Assembly (NCBI GenBank): GCA_963585895.1
Contig: OY757939.1
Span: 26,726,367 to 26,790,366, forward strand
Source: Sepioteuthis lessoniana
Lineage: Eukaryota; Mollusca; Cephalopoda; Myopsida; Loliginidae
Reading direction: 5' to 3'
DNA length: 64,000 bases
Shown in pieces: positions 41,076 through 51,737 of the stretch. A model generated the notes under the pieces. That model made no database searches. It had not been told where the DNA came from and saw nothing but the letters and a program-made list of their open reading frames with translations. Position 1 is the first letter of the stretch, and every line of letters starts with the position of its first letter. The translations under genes were made by a program, and so were the position numbers.

Positions 41076-41284
41076 GATAGTAACAAATAAACTAATTACA
41101 GATAAGATACAAAATATTTTTCTTTAATTGCTGGACTCTCTGGGTTCATAAAATAATCCATGAAGAAACTTGACTGAATTATTCAAATCAACGGTATAAT
41201 TTTTTCAAAGCCATGCAAAAGAAAATGTGGAATAACCCAATGTTAAGTAAAGAATAGCAGATTACCTTCCAGGGTGATTTCTTT

Positions 41285-41478
41285 TGGTTTCTTTCTTTAA
41301 TGGTATATCAACTTTTATGGGTTATTCATGCTGTGGAACTATTTAACCCCTTGCTGCTGCGAAATGTTGTTCATACATTTCCCAAATTGAACATAAAAGT
41401 GCGACTTGAGTTCGAACTAGCTAACTAAGATGTCGCAGTCCAGCACGTTTGCCACGACGTCACGCGGGTATCCTCTTC
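41285..41478 (-). repeat. SINE A copy
   Basis: Complement: tail 'ttaatggtatatcaactttt', 'gggttattcatgctg', body 'gaactatttaacccc', B-box complement 'gagttcgaactagc' (41407-41420), A-box region 'ccagcacgtttgccacgacg' (41442-41461). Confidence 0.75.
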
Positions 41479-41827
41479 TGAATGAGTTTTATGACTCTTT
41501 CCTTTATTTCTTTTGTTGGGTCCATTTTTCCTTTCAGTTAGGTATTTTCAAGTGCTTTGAATTGGAGGTTAGGCTTCTAATAGTATTTGTTTTAGGAATG
41601 CAAACCACAAGATTGTTCCATCATTTTTTCGTCTCTACCGACTTTCTTTGAGATCCAGCATCGCCACATCTCTGACCTTTCCTGACAGTTTGACCGACAT
41701 CATCCCAAAAATAACAGAGTCCTAGCAGTACGGACGGACCGATGGCCGATTTAGTGAATTATAATAATTTGAATTGCTGGTTGTAAGAAAAATTAAATGT
41801 ATTAGAATAATAACTATAGTTTGGTTT

Positions 41828-41900
41828 CTTGGTCTCTTTGTTTAATGGCATACCAGTCTTCAGGGGTTATTTAATGCCAAAGCTATCCTTATAAAACATA
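41828..41900 (-). repeat. SINE A tail fragment
   Basis: 'ctttgtttaatggcatacca' and 'ggggttatttaatgccaaag'. 41480-41825 holds nothing recognised. Confidence 0.7.
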
Positions 41901-42425
41901 GCCCAGTTGGCTGAGGCAGCAGAATACACCAGCTAAATCCCTGCAGAGGGGTAAGACTCCCCTAACGAATGTCCTGTTTATGACACTAATCTGATGGTGA
42001 TGGTGAGGCTACAGGAATGCCAGAGCTTTGGGGAATGCGGAGTACGCCTTCGTTTCCATTGCTTTCAGGTTCACACCAGCTCGTAGTAGTAGCACCTGAT
42101 AGGATCTATTGGTCAAATAGAACTAAACAGTCTGCCAATACTAATCTGAATTGTTTGAAATAGAACTCTTTGATTATTTAGCTGTGTGTAAACAAAAAAC
42201 TGTACTTATGCTTGACTGAATTTTTTGAAATAGAACTGTTTTGATATTCAATTGTGTAAACAAAAACTGTACTTATGCTAAGCTGAACTGTTTTGACATT
42301 TAACTGCATGTAAACAAAAACTGCACCAATGCTAAGCTGAATTCTTTGAAATAGAACTGTTTATATGTATAAAAATGGATTTGGCATTAAATAATCAACA
42401 ATAGTTGATGCGCCATAAAACCAAA
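41900..42425 (+). repeat. Composite repeat C copy with regular units
   Basis: Head 'gcccagttggctgaggcagc', 'gtcctgtttatgacactaat', 'gccagagctttggggaatgc', 'ggtcaaatagaactaaac'; four units with 'gtaaacaaaa' at 42188, 42255 and 42310 (55-67-base spacing); tail 'ggatttggcattaaataatc', 'gttgatgcgccataaaacc'. Confidence 0.85.
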
Positions 42426-42429
42426 CCAA

Positions 42430-42600
42430 ACTTTGTAGGACAGCAATGGTACTATTTAACCCATAGGTGGGGTGGGGGTAAGAGATTCATCGCTTTCCCA
42501 ATAGCATTAGTTCGAAAGTGAATGTAATACTACGACTCGGGTTCGAACCAACTTACCACGATGTTGCGTTCCAGCCATTTCCCCCACAACATTCCCATGA
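42430..42600 (-). repeat. SINE A, body and head
   Basis: Complement: 'actatttaacccataggtgg', 'tcccaatagcattagttcg', B-box complement 'gggttcgaaccaac' (42538-42551), A-box region near 42575-42598. The tail is replaced by the adjacent composite tail. Confidence 0.75.
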
Positions 42601-42744
42601 TGAATATATCATTAACAAATAGAATTCAGTGTTTCATGACGATTACATTGAGAGAGGGCAAGCGTTGAGAAACGAGCTCCATTTACAGTGAGGGTACAAT
42701 AAGACCTAAAGAGTGACAGACATTTCCTACCAATATGCAATACT

Positions 42745-43225
42745 CCACATATGATACTTTTCAATGTTCCTACCCCGTCTAAGAATGGCTTTGGGATTGA
42801 ATGACCCACGAAGGTTGATATACCATCAAACAAAGAAACCAAACTAAACGAGACCATCTATCTTTATAGGTTCCTTGTATATAGAATATTGTTATTCGTG
42901 CATTTTCTATCCATTCTATTCACAGCTATGGGTTAAATAGTGCCATTGCTGTTCTTCTACGAGGAAAATTTTGGCATTAAATAACCAATGCAGGTTGATA
43001 CACCGTGAAACAAAGATATCAAACCAATCTAAACCACCTATGTTCATAGGTTCCTTGAATTTATGATATTGTTATTTATGCCTTTTCTATCCTTTCTGTT
43101 CTCAACAGTGGGTTAAATGATACCACTACCGTTTTTCTATAAGGATGGTTTGGGCATTAAATGACCCACGAAGATTGATAAGCCATTAAACAAAGAAACC
43201 CAAACCAAACAAAACAAACCTATCC
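42745..43225 (+). repeat. Three tandem SINE A 3' halves
   Basis: Three direct copies of 'tatgggttaaatagtacc ... ggcattaaataacc ... gttgatatgccattaaac' at about 42745-42850, 42915-43030 and 43090-43220. They are separated by a repeated linker ('cctatgttcataggttcctt', 'gaatttatgatattgttatt'), so the whole unit of about 170 bases is a tandem repeat. Confidence 0.8.
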
Positions 43226-43479
43226 GGTCAGAAAGTTTTCGAAGTTTATTTAATGCTCTACAAAAAATCAGTGACAATTGGACATTCTCGTATAGTTAAG
43301 GAAACCCTTTTATGAATGACTAACAATTCATAAAGTTTTGGTTAAAATCAAGCCAAAATTGCGGAGCCTTAAATGCACAGACTGACCGACGGATGAATGT
43401 TATGATAATTTAAATCGTAGTGCGCAGGAAAAATAATACGTATGTGAATGAAAAATATATCATTCATAAATAAAATGGA

Positions 43480-43700
43480 AAAGTCTCCGTGTTGAACTGC
43501 AATATCGTAAGAAAGCGGGTTCGGACTCCAATCTCGCTATTACCTTCATTTTCGGACTAATACTCTTGAGAAAAGTATGGAACACTTTTATCTCTCCAGC
43601 AATCGGTTAGATAGTACCACTGTTGTTCTACAAGGATAATTTTGCCATCAAATAACCCACAAAGATTGATATACTATTAAATAAAGACACTTAAACAAAA
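43480..43700 (+). repeat. SINE A copy
   Basis: Diverged head 'agcgggttcggactcc' (B-box-like, 43517), 'ggactaatactcttgag', 'aataacccacaaagattga', 'tactattaaataaag'. Confidence 0.7.
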
Positions 43701-43744
43701 AGAAAATATGGGGAACATTTTTCGACAATATTTTCCTTTGTGTA

Positions 43745-44140
43745 ATTATAGTGATTGATTAATTTTAGCTGCGTATCCACCTGTCTCGGGTTAATTCATG
43801 CCAAAAAGTTAGGGAATCGTGTTCATTGCGCATTCATATATACAGTTTTATTTAGTTTTTCTTCTTTTTTTTTGCATACGAAACGATTAAATACGAATTA
43901 GTTTTAAACAGATCTGTTTGACCCATAGGAAGGATCGAAACGGGTACCTCTATTTCGGGTTAGAGGTGACCCGGGAGTAATGTTAGTGAAGGAGTATTTC
44001 ATATTCCTCAGATCTTCAGAGCTGGAGCCTTGCCATCGGATGCAGTTTAGTCGTTATTCCCAAAGCCCCCATTTATGGGGTGGGGGAGGGTCTAACCCCT
44101 TTGCAGAGTAAGCAGTCGATGTAGTTATGGTAACTTCATC
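43745..44140 (-). repeat. Composite repeat C, variant 2
   Basis: Tail 'gattgattaattttagctgc', 'gggaatcgtgttcattgcgc'; head 'cagatctgtttgacccata', 'cagagctggagccttgcc', 'ctttgcagagtaagcagtcg'. Confidence 0.65.
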
Positions 44141-45070
44141 GTCATGAAGCTGTAAGTAATAAGCTAATTTTGTAAACTTTGTGATGAAGTGGATGTGATT
44201 ATCACTGGGTGTTCCTCATTCGTGGCCTTGTGTCAGAATAGGCGGGACTAATTCCTTTTTTTTCTAGGCTTCTTTGTCAAATCTAAGATGATTTATATAC
44301 TACACTTTTCTAGTTGGATTCCCACGATGTAACAAATCGTTTTTCTGTGTGTGTGTTTTTTGCGGTGATTTAGGGAGAATGAATATCTTTTGTAGAAGAT
44401 CTTCCCACAGTTTTTAAGCAGACCATGACGAGTAATGATCTATATTTTTAACTCTTGTTAACCACGAGCCAACACCAGTCTTGGCACAACCGTCTATCTT
44501 TAGGGTGTAACAGAAATTTCTTCTTTTTTTTAATTAACTAAGAGGTCACAGGAAAAATCGCAAAAGCTACTCGTCCTTTTAAAAGTATTCTAGCATTAAT
44601 TATCATTATTTAATTTTCACTTTTATTTCCGGTTTCTTACAATCCTTCACTAAGTCTTTACCCAAGACCTAGCGTGAGGGAAAGTAGTTGTTATATATAA
44701 TTCTGTGTATTTATGTTGTTCTTTTTATATTTTGTCTTTGTTGTTGTTGTTGTTGTTGTTTGCTTCTTCAGGTGTGATTTTTCGCTAACATTTATAGTGT
44801 TCTTCTAAAGAGATGAGCGGTTCCGCAAAGCACAATTGTTTTTGTATTTCATATAGGTTGGGACTGCCAGGTAAAATGTTCAGAGCTATCCCTTTCTGAT
44901 CATACCCAGGGCTTCCACGGTGGTTGTTTCTATTTCAATTCTATGCCATTGTTTTTTTGTTTTTTTTTACTAATATGTTATTTTCTGTTTGTACTGACAT
45001 ATCAATTAAAAAGCATATTTTTCTTTTGTAGTCCTATTGCATTTTTCATTATTATTTCTTTTTTAATATT
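44140..45070. other. No recognised feature
   Basis: Unassigned; a short (TTG)n tract at 44738-44760. Confidence 0.5.
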
Positions 45071-45084
45071 ATTTTACTCATTCG

Positions 45085-45775
45085 AGAGGTTTTCACACCA
45101 GCATTAGCTGATGGTTTTTCGTTGGTGTCTGAGTGACAGCAAGTCTCCTCAAGTCTCCAGGATTCTTCTCAGTATTCTGTCCGATCTTACTAATGCTGTA
45201 GTTTGGATGCTCTCAACTCGTCCTCATATTTCCAAGTCCTCTACTCCCTGTACCAATCCTTTGGTGACTGTACCGAGCGCACTAATAACAATTGGTATCA
45301 TTGTCACTTTCATGTCCCATTGTTTTTTTTTAATTCTCTTCGTGGTTTTTATATATGTTTTTTTTACTTTGAGTTTTCACACCAGCGTTAACCGATGGTT
45401 TCTCACTGGAGTCTGAGTGACAGCAAGTCTCCAGGACTCTTCCTAGTATTCTGGCTGATCTTAACAATTCTGTTGTTTGAAATGTTTCCTCTCGTCTTCT
45501 TATTCCCAAGTCCTCCAGTCCCCGTACCAATCCTTTGGTGACTGTATCGAGTGGAGTTGCAAGCTTTTCACACCAGCGTTAGCTGGTGGTCTTTAACTGG
45601 AGTCTGAGTAACAGTACGTCTCCCCAAACCTACAGGTTCTCCTGAGTATTCTAGCCATTGTTAAAAACAATGCAGTAGTCTGGATGGTTAGGATTTTTCT
45701 TCTGATTTCGAGTTATTCTTGTCCTTTTTCCAAGCTTTTCAGGACTGTTCCATGCGCACCAACTAGAATCGGTAT
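45085..45775 (-). mobile_element. Three RLE retrotransposon 3' ends in tandem
   Basis: Three copies in the same (minus) orientation, each beginning on the plus strand with the complement of the 3' end: 'tttcacaccagcattagctg' (45090), 'tttcacaccagcgttaaccg' (45376) and 'tttcacaccagcgttagctg' (45567). Each extends a different distance into the C-terminal coding region: to about 45335 (basic segment), 45560 and 45775. The frame 45530-45330 on the minus strand reads GLEDLGIRRREETFQTTELL, the family's C-terminal signature. No AAT tract is present between copies. Confidence 0.75.
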
Positions 45776-45830
45776 TAATTAAAATAGTCGGCCGATATGT
45801 CCTTCGGCCTTCTTCAGGTGTTCCATGCAG
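45772..45830 (-). ncRNA. Hammerhead-like motif, decayed
   Basis: Minus strand: CTGAAGA (45817-45811), A, a 6-bp stem II GGCCGA/TCGGCC with an eight-base loop, then GAC where GAA is expected, then an A/T-rich stretch. Same layout as the other candidates with a broken core. Confidence 0.35.
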
Positions 45831-45967
45831 AACTCCAGAGTTTCCACAGAATCTCGAACTGAACCCTTTATTTGAACCCCTGGGGTAGACTGTTCCAATT
45901 ATATTAACCATGACCAGGTACTAGCGTTAAGTTATAGTAATTATTCCTTGTTAGACTTCCCGTTGTT

Positions 45968-46090
45968 TGGATTGAACCTGCAACTTCCAGATGATTTCAC
46001 TCCATCAAGGAGACTTGGCGAAGTGGATAAGACGTTTGTTTAGAAAGTGAATCTGAGTAAAATCATCTGGAAGTTACAAGTGCAATAGCG
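45968..46090. repeat. Two inverted tRNA-like heads
   Basis: A 21-base inverted repeat (45982-46002 with 46055-46075, one mismatch: 'aacttccagatgattt' core) encloses 'acttggcgaagtggataaga' (A-box-like, plus, 46013-46032). The outer left flank 'ggattgaacctg' (45969-45980) is a B-box complement. On each strand A-box and B-box signals of a Leu-type tRNA-derived head can be read. Confidence 0.5.
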
Positions 46091-46294
46091 ATATGTAAAA
46101 TGAAAACAACCTCATACAGGGGATTTATATATGTTTTTACTCGAGTAGTTCATTCCATCATTAGGCAGGACTCAACAGTTAACACCTTGTGTCAAATGAA
46201 ATAATGTTGAGTAGAAAGGATTATATCGAAGAGTAGATATATTTACCTAAATATCCATATTGACATGGATATACCTGATATACTGACACGAATG

Positions 46295-46297
<3 letters not shown>

Positions 46298-46332
<35 letters not shown>
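46298..46332. repeat. (TA)n microsatellite
   Basis: About 17 TA units. Confidence 0.95.
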
Positions 46333-46337
<5 letters not shown>

Positions 46338-46384
46338 ATTTAATGATGCTCGCTAGTTAGAGAGCTTATGTAAGTCTCCATGTA

Positions 46385-46605
46385 TGGTTGGTTCGATTTC
46401 TTTGTTAAATTGCATATCAACTTTTGTTGAATACTTGATGCAAAAGCCATAATTGTAGAACAACAGCGATATTATTTAACCATTTTTTGGTGGGAGGAGA
46501 TAAGGAGGTTCAGACGTTTCTCAATGATATGAGTCCGAAAGTGAATGTAATTGTGCTAATGGAGTTCGAACTGGTTTACTTCGTGGGTTTACTTTGGCCC
46601 TTATT
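46385..46605 (-). repeat. SINE A copy
   Basis: Complement: tail 'aaattgcatatcaactttt', body 'atattatttaaccat', 'gagtccgaaagtgaatgtaa', B-box complement 'gagttcgaactgg' (46561-46573). Confidence 0.7.
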
Positions 46606-46607
46606 CC

Positions 46608-46775
46608 ACGGGAACTTCCTCGTGAGGGAATTAAAGTTTCGAGAAAGAGTTAAGATCGTCAACAGCATTGTTAACATCGGCTAGAATACATTAAAGTGTC
46701 TTGCTGCCAATCACACTTTAGTGACGAACTACCAATTTAAACTGGTGTGAAAAGCATGCAAGGAGTAAAAAAATA
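46608..46775 (+). mobile_element. RLE retrotransposon 3' fragment
   Basis: 'gaaagagttaagatcgtcaa', 'cttgctgccaatcacacttt', 'ggtgtgaaaagcatgcaagg' then A-rich. Diverged from the other 3' ends. Confidence 0.55.
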
Positions 46776-47064
46776 GTATAATGATAGCCTCTTTAGAAGT
46801 TTACATAAAATAAGCATTGAAGTAAAAGTATAAAAAAAAAATTACTTTACACCCCTCTACTGAACAAGCCACCCTGCTGGGCTTCTCTCTGCAAATCAAG
46901 TATCACTGCCTCTCCCAAAGACATTATGCCATATTCTACGCTTTGATTTAATAAGATAACCCCCACACGCACACGCATGCGCAATTATACGCTTATTGCA
47001 ATTCTGTCTTCTTTTATCATGTGATATCATTTGCATATGACCTCTACATGAGTGGGCTTTTCAG

Positions 47065-47335
47065 TTCAGTTCAGCATAAGTACACGGTTTAGTTCTACTT
47101 AACTCGTAGATAGGACCCTATCAGGTGCTACTACTTCACGCCAGAGTGGACCTGGGAGCGATGGCAATAAAGGGGTATTCTGCATTCCCCAAAGCTCCAG
47201 CATTACTGGAACCTCATCATCAGATTGTTTAGTGTCATATGCGGGATACTCGTTGGTGGTGGTGAGGGGAGGTCTTAACCCTCTGCAGAGGTGCAGTCGG
47301 TGTATTCTACAGCCCCAACTCTCTGGGCCACGTAG
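47065..47335 (-). repeat. Composite repeat C, head
   Basis: Complement of a complete head: 'agttctacttaactcgtaga', 'agagtggacctgggagcgat', 'aaagctccagcattactgg', 'tctgcagaggtgcagtcgg', 'tacagccccaact'. No units or tail. Confidence 0.8.
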
Positions 47336-47339
47336 GGTT

Positions 47340-47625
47340 CCATCTATGGATTAAAAAGATCTGGAGATCTGGGGAATGTTTATTACCCTCTCATTGCCAT
47401 TGCTTTCCGGTCCACTCTGACCCAGATTATTAGTATTAGTTCGGGTCCCATCGATGAGTTAAATAGATCTTTTTTAATGTTTGCAAAAAAAAAAAAAAAA
47501 ATCGAAAGAAGCAATGATATAAAAGCATAATTACGAACGTAAAATGAACGCGATTCTTTTATGTCTACGCATAAAATAACTCCATAGGAGTTGGCAAGCC
47601 GTTAAAAATCACTCAAGTGGAAAGA
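47340..47625 (+). repeat. Composite repeat C, variant 2
   Basis: 'aaagatctggagatctgggg', 'ccattgctttccggtccac', A tract at 47485-47502, tail 'aaaataactccataggagtt', 'ggcaagccgttaaaaatca'. Confidence 0.6.
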
Positions 47626-47914
47626 AATCAGGACTAGATTTGTTGCTTTTGGTCAGACTTATTTGTAATCTTGCTGTTCAGCTTGATGTTGTCCAAGATT
47701 TGATTCGAAAAACTTTCAGCAAGGGAGCTTGTGCTACGGCCTCTTTGTTTGCATTTCAAATTTTCTGCTTTTTTAAAAGTCTCTGCAGTGATATAATTAC
47801 TTATCATCGATATAATATAACCAATTCCTTTAATCAGGAGTCAAGTCGATGGCTTCGAATGCAATGACATAAGGTTGACATTGAAATAGAGGGTACAGCT
47901 TCAAGTGATGGTTC

Positions 47915-48230
47915 CCAAGGTTGATAGATTGATTGTTTTTAACTACATTTCAACCCATCTAGGGTTAATTTATACCAAGAGGTCGGGGAATTGCATTTAT
48001 TGAATATTCATATTTACATTTTTTTATAAAGTTGTTTCTTAAGAGCTTTTTCCACAATATACCAAATTATACCGTTGTATGGTATCAAGTATTCCTATCT
48101 AATATTGATAATATGGTTTCATGTATTTTTTACCTGAAAATTGTCATTTGTTTGCACACAGTTATATAGCTTCAACTAACTAATGGTAATCCTCCGTAAA
48201 CATTTATAACTACAACTATTCTTAAGTATG
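47915..48230 (-). repeat. Composite repeat C, variant 2, tail and units
   Basis: 'gattgattgtttttaactac', 'ggtcggggaattgcatttat', then units 'ggtatcaagtattcctatct' and 'catttgtttgcacacagtta'. 47625-47915 has an open frame with no known motif. Confidence 0.6.
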
Positions 48231-48234
48231 TGTC

Positions 48235-48478
48235 GTTATAAAGTGAGTAGAGTGTTTACCTATGGCCCGGGAGACCTGGGTTCAATCTCATGTCACGTCA
48301 TACCAAAGACTTTAAAAATGGTACTTGATACCTCCTTGCTTAACACTCAGCAATATAAAGTACGTATCAAGGTAAAGTGGAGCAATCCAGGAAAAGGACT
48401 AGCGCCCTCCCCTACACCTCCGTGTAGTAGCTATTGGAAAGGAAACCTTCTGGTCGCCCTGGACTAAGATCGCCAACT
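48235..48478 (+). repeat. SINE B, full-length copy
   Basis: A-box region near 48237-48255 ('aagtgagtagagtgtttacc'), B box 'ctgggttcaatctc' (48276-48289), body 'tcataccaaagactttaaaa', 'tttcctggattgctccact' complement, 'agtagctattggaaaggaaa', terminal 'gcgccctcccctacacctcc'. Confidence 0.85.
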
Positions 48479-48504
48479 ACTACTTACTATAAAGCATTAT
48501 TTGT

Positions 48505-48768
48505 CTGGCCCATTGGTATAATGGTTAGAGTGTTCATCAATGCTCCATGAGACCGGGGTTCAATCCCACGTCGAGTCATACAAAGACTCTTAAATGGTAC
48601 TTGATTCTTCCTTGCTTAGGACACGGCATTATAAGGTACGGATCAAGAGTAAGTGGATCCATCCAGAGAAAGGTGTAGCACCCTCCTCTATACCTCGGTG
48701 TTGTAGCTATTCAAAAGAGAGCCTTCGGGTCACCCTAGTCAACAGTCGGTGAGATTACTTTTTATTGA
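48505..48768 (+). repeat. SINE B, full-length copy (best head)
   Basis: A box 'ggtataatggttagagtgtt' (48515-48534) and B box 'ggggttcaatccc' (48555-48567) at tRNA spacing. Body 'gtcgagtcatacaaagactc', 'cattataaggtacggatcaa', end 'agccttcgggtcaccctagt'. Tandem with the preceding copy, about 270 bases apart and in the same orientation. Confidence 0.9.
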
Positions 48769-48769
48769 A

Positions 48770-49010
48770 TACGAATCATTTCAAATAGATCTATTTGACC
48801 CAGAGATGACACACTCCGAGTAAGAGTAGATCTGGGAGTAATGGCAATGAAGGAGTACTCCGCACTAACCATATATCCGGAACTGGTTCCTTACTATCAG
48901 ATACAGTTTAGTTCATACCCAGGACACCTCTTTTTGAGGAAGTCTTATCCAACGTATTCTCAACGCCACTGAAAGGGTAGAATATATATTCAATTAATTA
49001 TCTTTACTCA
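48770..49010 (-). repeat. Composite repeat C, variant head
   Basis: 'caaatagatctatttgaccc', 'agagtagatctgggagtaat', 'atatccggaactggttcctt', 'caggacacctctttttgagg'. Confidence 0.65.
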
Positions 49011-49202
49011 ATAATAATCATGTCTGCACACAGTTATTATGGTTTCAAGGGGTTTATAATTATAACCCTCCTTGATAAACAATTATGGCATGAAACAACT
49101 GTTCTTGATACAAATAATATTCAGTTATGTAGTAGCAAGTATTTCTATCTAATATTGATAATTTTCAAATGTATCTATTTGACTCCAAGAGAAGATCATA
49201 AC

Positions 49203-49442
49203 ACGGAGTGTAATGGTTAAGGCGCTGGACTGCGGAATCGTAGTACGCGAGTTCGAACTCCAGTCGCGCTATTACGCTCACTTTCGAACAAATACCCTTG
49301 GGAAAGGGACAAATTCCCATATCCCCCCCTAATCTATGGGTTGAATAGTAGCACTAATGTCGTTCTAAAAGGATGGTTTTGGCATTAAATAACCCTAAAA
49401 GGTTGATATACCATAAAATAACAAACAAACAAACAAACAAGT
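49203..49442 (+). repeat. SINE A, full-length copy (best head)
   Basis: A box 'taatggttaaggcgctggac' (49211-49230) and B box 'gagttcgaactcc' (49250-49262). Body 'acaaatacccttgggaaagg', 'tatgggttgaatagtagc', tail 'ggcattaaataaccctaaaa', 'ggttgatataccataaaata', ending in a (CAAA)n simple repeat (49419-49440). Internal polymerase III promoter elements are intact, so this copy could still be transcribed. Confidence 0.9.
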
Positions 49443-49444
49443 GA

Positions 49445-49905
49445 TCATAACAGGTACAACCATTCACGGTCAGAATTGACCATAGAGTAATGGTAATGAA
49501 AGGGTACTCGATACTACCCAGGGCACCAGAACTCTAGCCTTACCATTAAAAGAAATTTAGTGTCACTCTATTTCGGAAAGTCGGTGTTGCTTCTCAGAAT
49601 GGATCACAGTGTTTATTCTCGGCCCCGTTAAAACCGCAGACGCAACAACTAAGCTAAGTTTAGTAAAACTATATAATATATCATCATCAAGGCGTTTTAA
49701 CATCACGTGTTCCTTTGACAGGTAATAATACTCTGGATCAGAGTGGACCTGGGAGTAATGATAATAAAGAAGTAATCCACACTACCCAAATCTCCAGTTT
49801 TTGAGCATCATTGCCCGAGGCAGTTTAGTGTCATACTTACGAAACCCTTCATTTGGGGTCTTAATCCTCAGAAGGAGATTCAGTCAGCGTATAGTAAGTC
49901 TCACT
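49445..49905 (-). repeat. Two composite repeat C heads in tandem
   Basis: 49445-49640 ('acaggtacaaccattcacgg', 'gaaagggtactcgatactac', 'gaactctagccttacc') and 49725-49900 ('aataatactctggatcagag', 'tggacctgggagtaatgata', 'gaagtaatccacactaccc'). Confidence 0.6.
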
Positions 49906-50600
49906 GACAGAGCAGGGTTCCCCTGGAACAAGTTATTTTTTTCATTTTCGGTTTTGATATTTAACTAGCCTCAGTTTATATATGGTACAGAGTCCTTTTT
50001 CTCCAAGCCTTACAGACATCACACATCTGTGAAGTTGAGGACCAAATTGCCTACTTTCCTGGGCTTTTCTTTTTGAGACACCCCAAGAATGAATGACAGA
50101 CTCTTAATTTACAACACTGAGTGTAATGGGGAGGTACAGTTTGCAGTGATGACTCCTCTGGTACAAGATACACACTTCTTTTTGCTTCTCAACCAAAAAA
50201 TGAGAAAGCATGATTCCTTTTTTTTTCTTTTGAAAGCCTGCCAAGGTTTTCTTCACTTGAGTGACCCTGACAGTTAAGTTGGTGCCTCGATATACGTAAA
50301 AAAACATTCAAATATATCAGTTACAACACAATAGAGAGCTTTGTTCTTTTTCTTTCATTTGTATCTGCCATGTTTTTCGACGGTCTTTTCTCTCATGTAC
50401 ACCTGAACACGTCAATGTTCATGAAAAAAATAAAAATGCAAAAGCAAGATTCTTCTTTCTCCAGCGTTATGCTAGAAATCTGACAAAAACAAGTCATCGT
50501 ATATACTTGTGTAAAAGTCGATATCGTGTCAAGATCGCTCTTAATTTACGCTCATGAATTTTCTATACAGAATACAGTTCTGGAAAGAAATGGGTTCAGT
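49905..50600. other. No recognised feature
   Basis: Short overlapping frames on both strands at about 50089-50307 have no known motif. Confidence 0.45.
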
Positions 50601-50995
50601 AACCCGAGTTCGATAACTGACTACGTTTAACTTCGAGTTAATGCTCTGCAAAAGGCATGAATCTAACAGTTCCTTTAACTAAAACAGTATATATTGTCCA
50701 AACTCCTCCGCTCGAGCAAAATGTGACACACAGTTTATTTTTAAGCAGAGTTTAAACTGGGTTGAATTCACAGTTTTCCTTCTTCTAGATGGGCTGCTAT
50801 AAGAAGATTAAAGATCTCTGTTTGCCCTACTATTTACCTCTAGCTGGAGGTAGAATAATTTTATTCATACTTTTTTCCAAGAGTGTTAGCGCTATGCGAA
50901 ATCCAAACAGATTCGACCAGGATTTGAACACTGGTTGCCGTGTTCATTCCCTTCAACGGTAACCATTTCACCTCGTGGCCTCCAAAAATGAGTAA
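50600..50995. repeat. tRNA-headed SINE (third family), two fragments
   Basis: 50600-50760 (plus body: 'gcaaaaggcatgaatctaac', 'caaactcctccgctcgagca', 'tttaagcagagtttaa') and 50765-50990 (minus: 'ctagctggaggtagaataat', 'gagtgttagcgctatgcg', B-box complement 'gatttgaacactgg', A-box region 'acggtaaccatttcacctcg'). Confidence 0.6.
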
Positions 50996-51184
50996 AATAG
51001 TACTGCATATTGGGTTCTTTAGCCTTGTCAGTTGGCAGCTCGATATATCTAGATAAGAAGAAATGTTGAAATGTCTACTTAGGACTATTGTCACAAGTTA
51101 TTTATGTATTTTACTTTGTAAATGTCTGATTGTTATGATAACTCTTTTCAATGTCCCATTGCATATTTTTGAGTTTTACTTTTC

Positions 51185-51275
51185 TGTCGATAATCTGGTT
51201 CGATTTAATGTCATATAAGGTTTTGTGGGTTATTTAATACTAAAGGCATGTTTTAAAAAAGTAGCATAGATACAT
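51185..51275 (-). repeat. SINE A tail fragment
   Basis: 'ggttcgatttaatgtcatat', 'gtgggttatttaatactaaa'. Confidence 0.6.
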
Positions 51276-51284
51276 TATATAAGT

Positions 51285-51535
51285 AAAGATGGCGACCATT
51301 GCTGAGGGCGATGCAGAGGCTCCCTTTTCAATAGCTACAACACTGAGGTGTTAGGAAGGGTGCTACTCCTTTCTCTGGATTACTCCACTCTACCTTTGAT
51401 CCGTACTGAGTCTAAAGCGAGGTGGCATCAAGTAACATTTTTTGAGTCTTTGGTATGACTCGACCCGGGATTGAACCCAGGTCTTTAGGACTATTGGCGA
51501 ACACTACTCATTAGACCAATGGTCCGGTAGATTAT
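51285..51535 (-). repeat. SINE B, full-length copy
   Basis: 'ggcgaccattgctgagggcg', 'ggctcccttttcaatagct', 'gagtctttggtatgactcga', B-box complement 'gggattgaacccagg' (51468-51482), head complement 'attagaccaatgg' (51508-51520). Confidence 0.85.
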
Positions 51536-51671
51536 ATAAAGTATTCCTAACTTATCCTAATAATTCATTCCCCATTATATGGTTTAAAGTTTCATAATAA
51601 TCCTTTGTTTGCACACTGTTATATGATTTCAAGTATTCCTATCAAACAGCAATAATTTGCAACCTGTTTCA

Positions 51672-51737
51672 AGTTACTACAACTACTACTACTATTATTA
51701 CTACTACTACTTCTACTAATAATAATAATTATAATAG
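51672..51737. repeat. (ACT)n/(AAT)n tract, RLE insertion target
   Basis: ACT, ATT and AAT units directly 5' of the RLE copy at about 51738. Confidence 0.85.

Noticed and set aside
47640-47867. 75-codon plus-strand open frame
   Set aside because: No known motif and flanked by repeats on both sides; length is not unusual for chance in this composition.
49203-49275. Functional tRNA gene
   Set aside because: A and B boxes are present, but the cloverleaf stems do not pair and the sequence continues into a SINE body; the same holds for 33514 and 48505.
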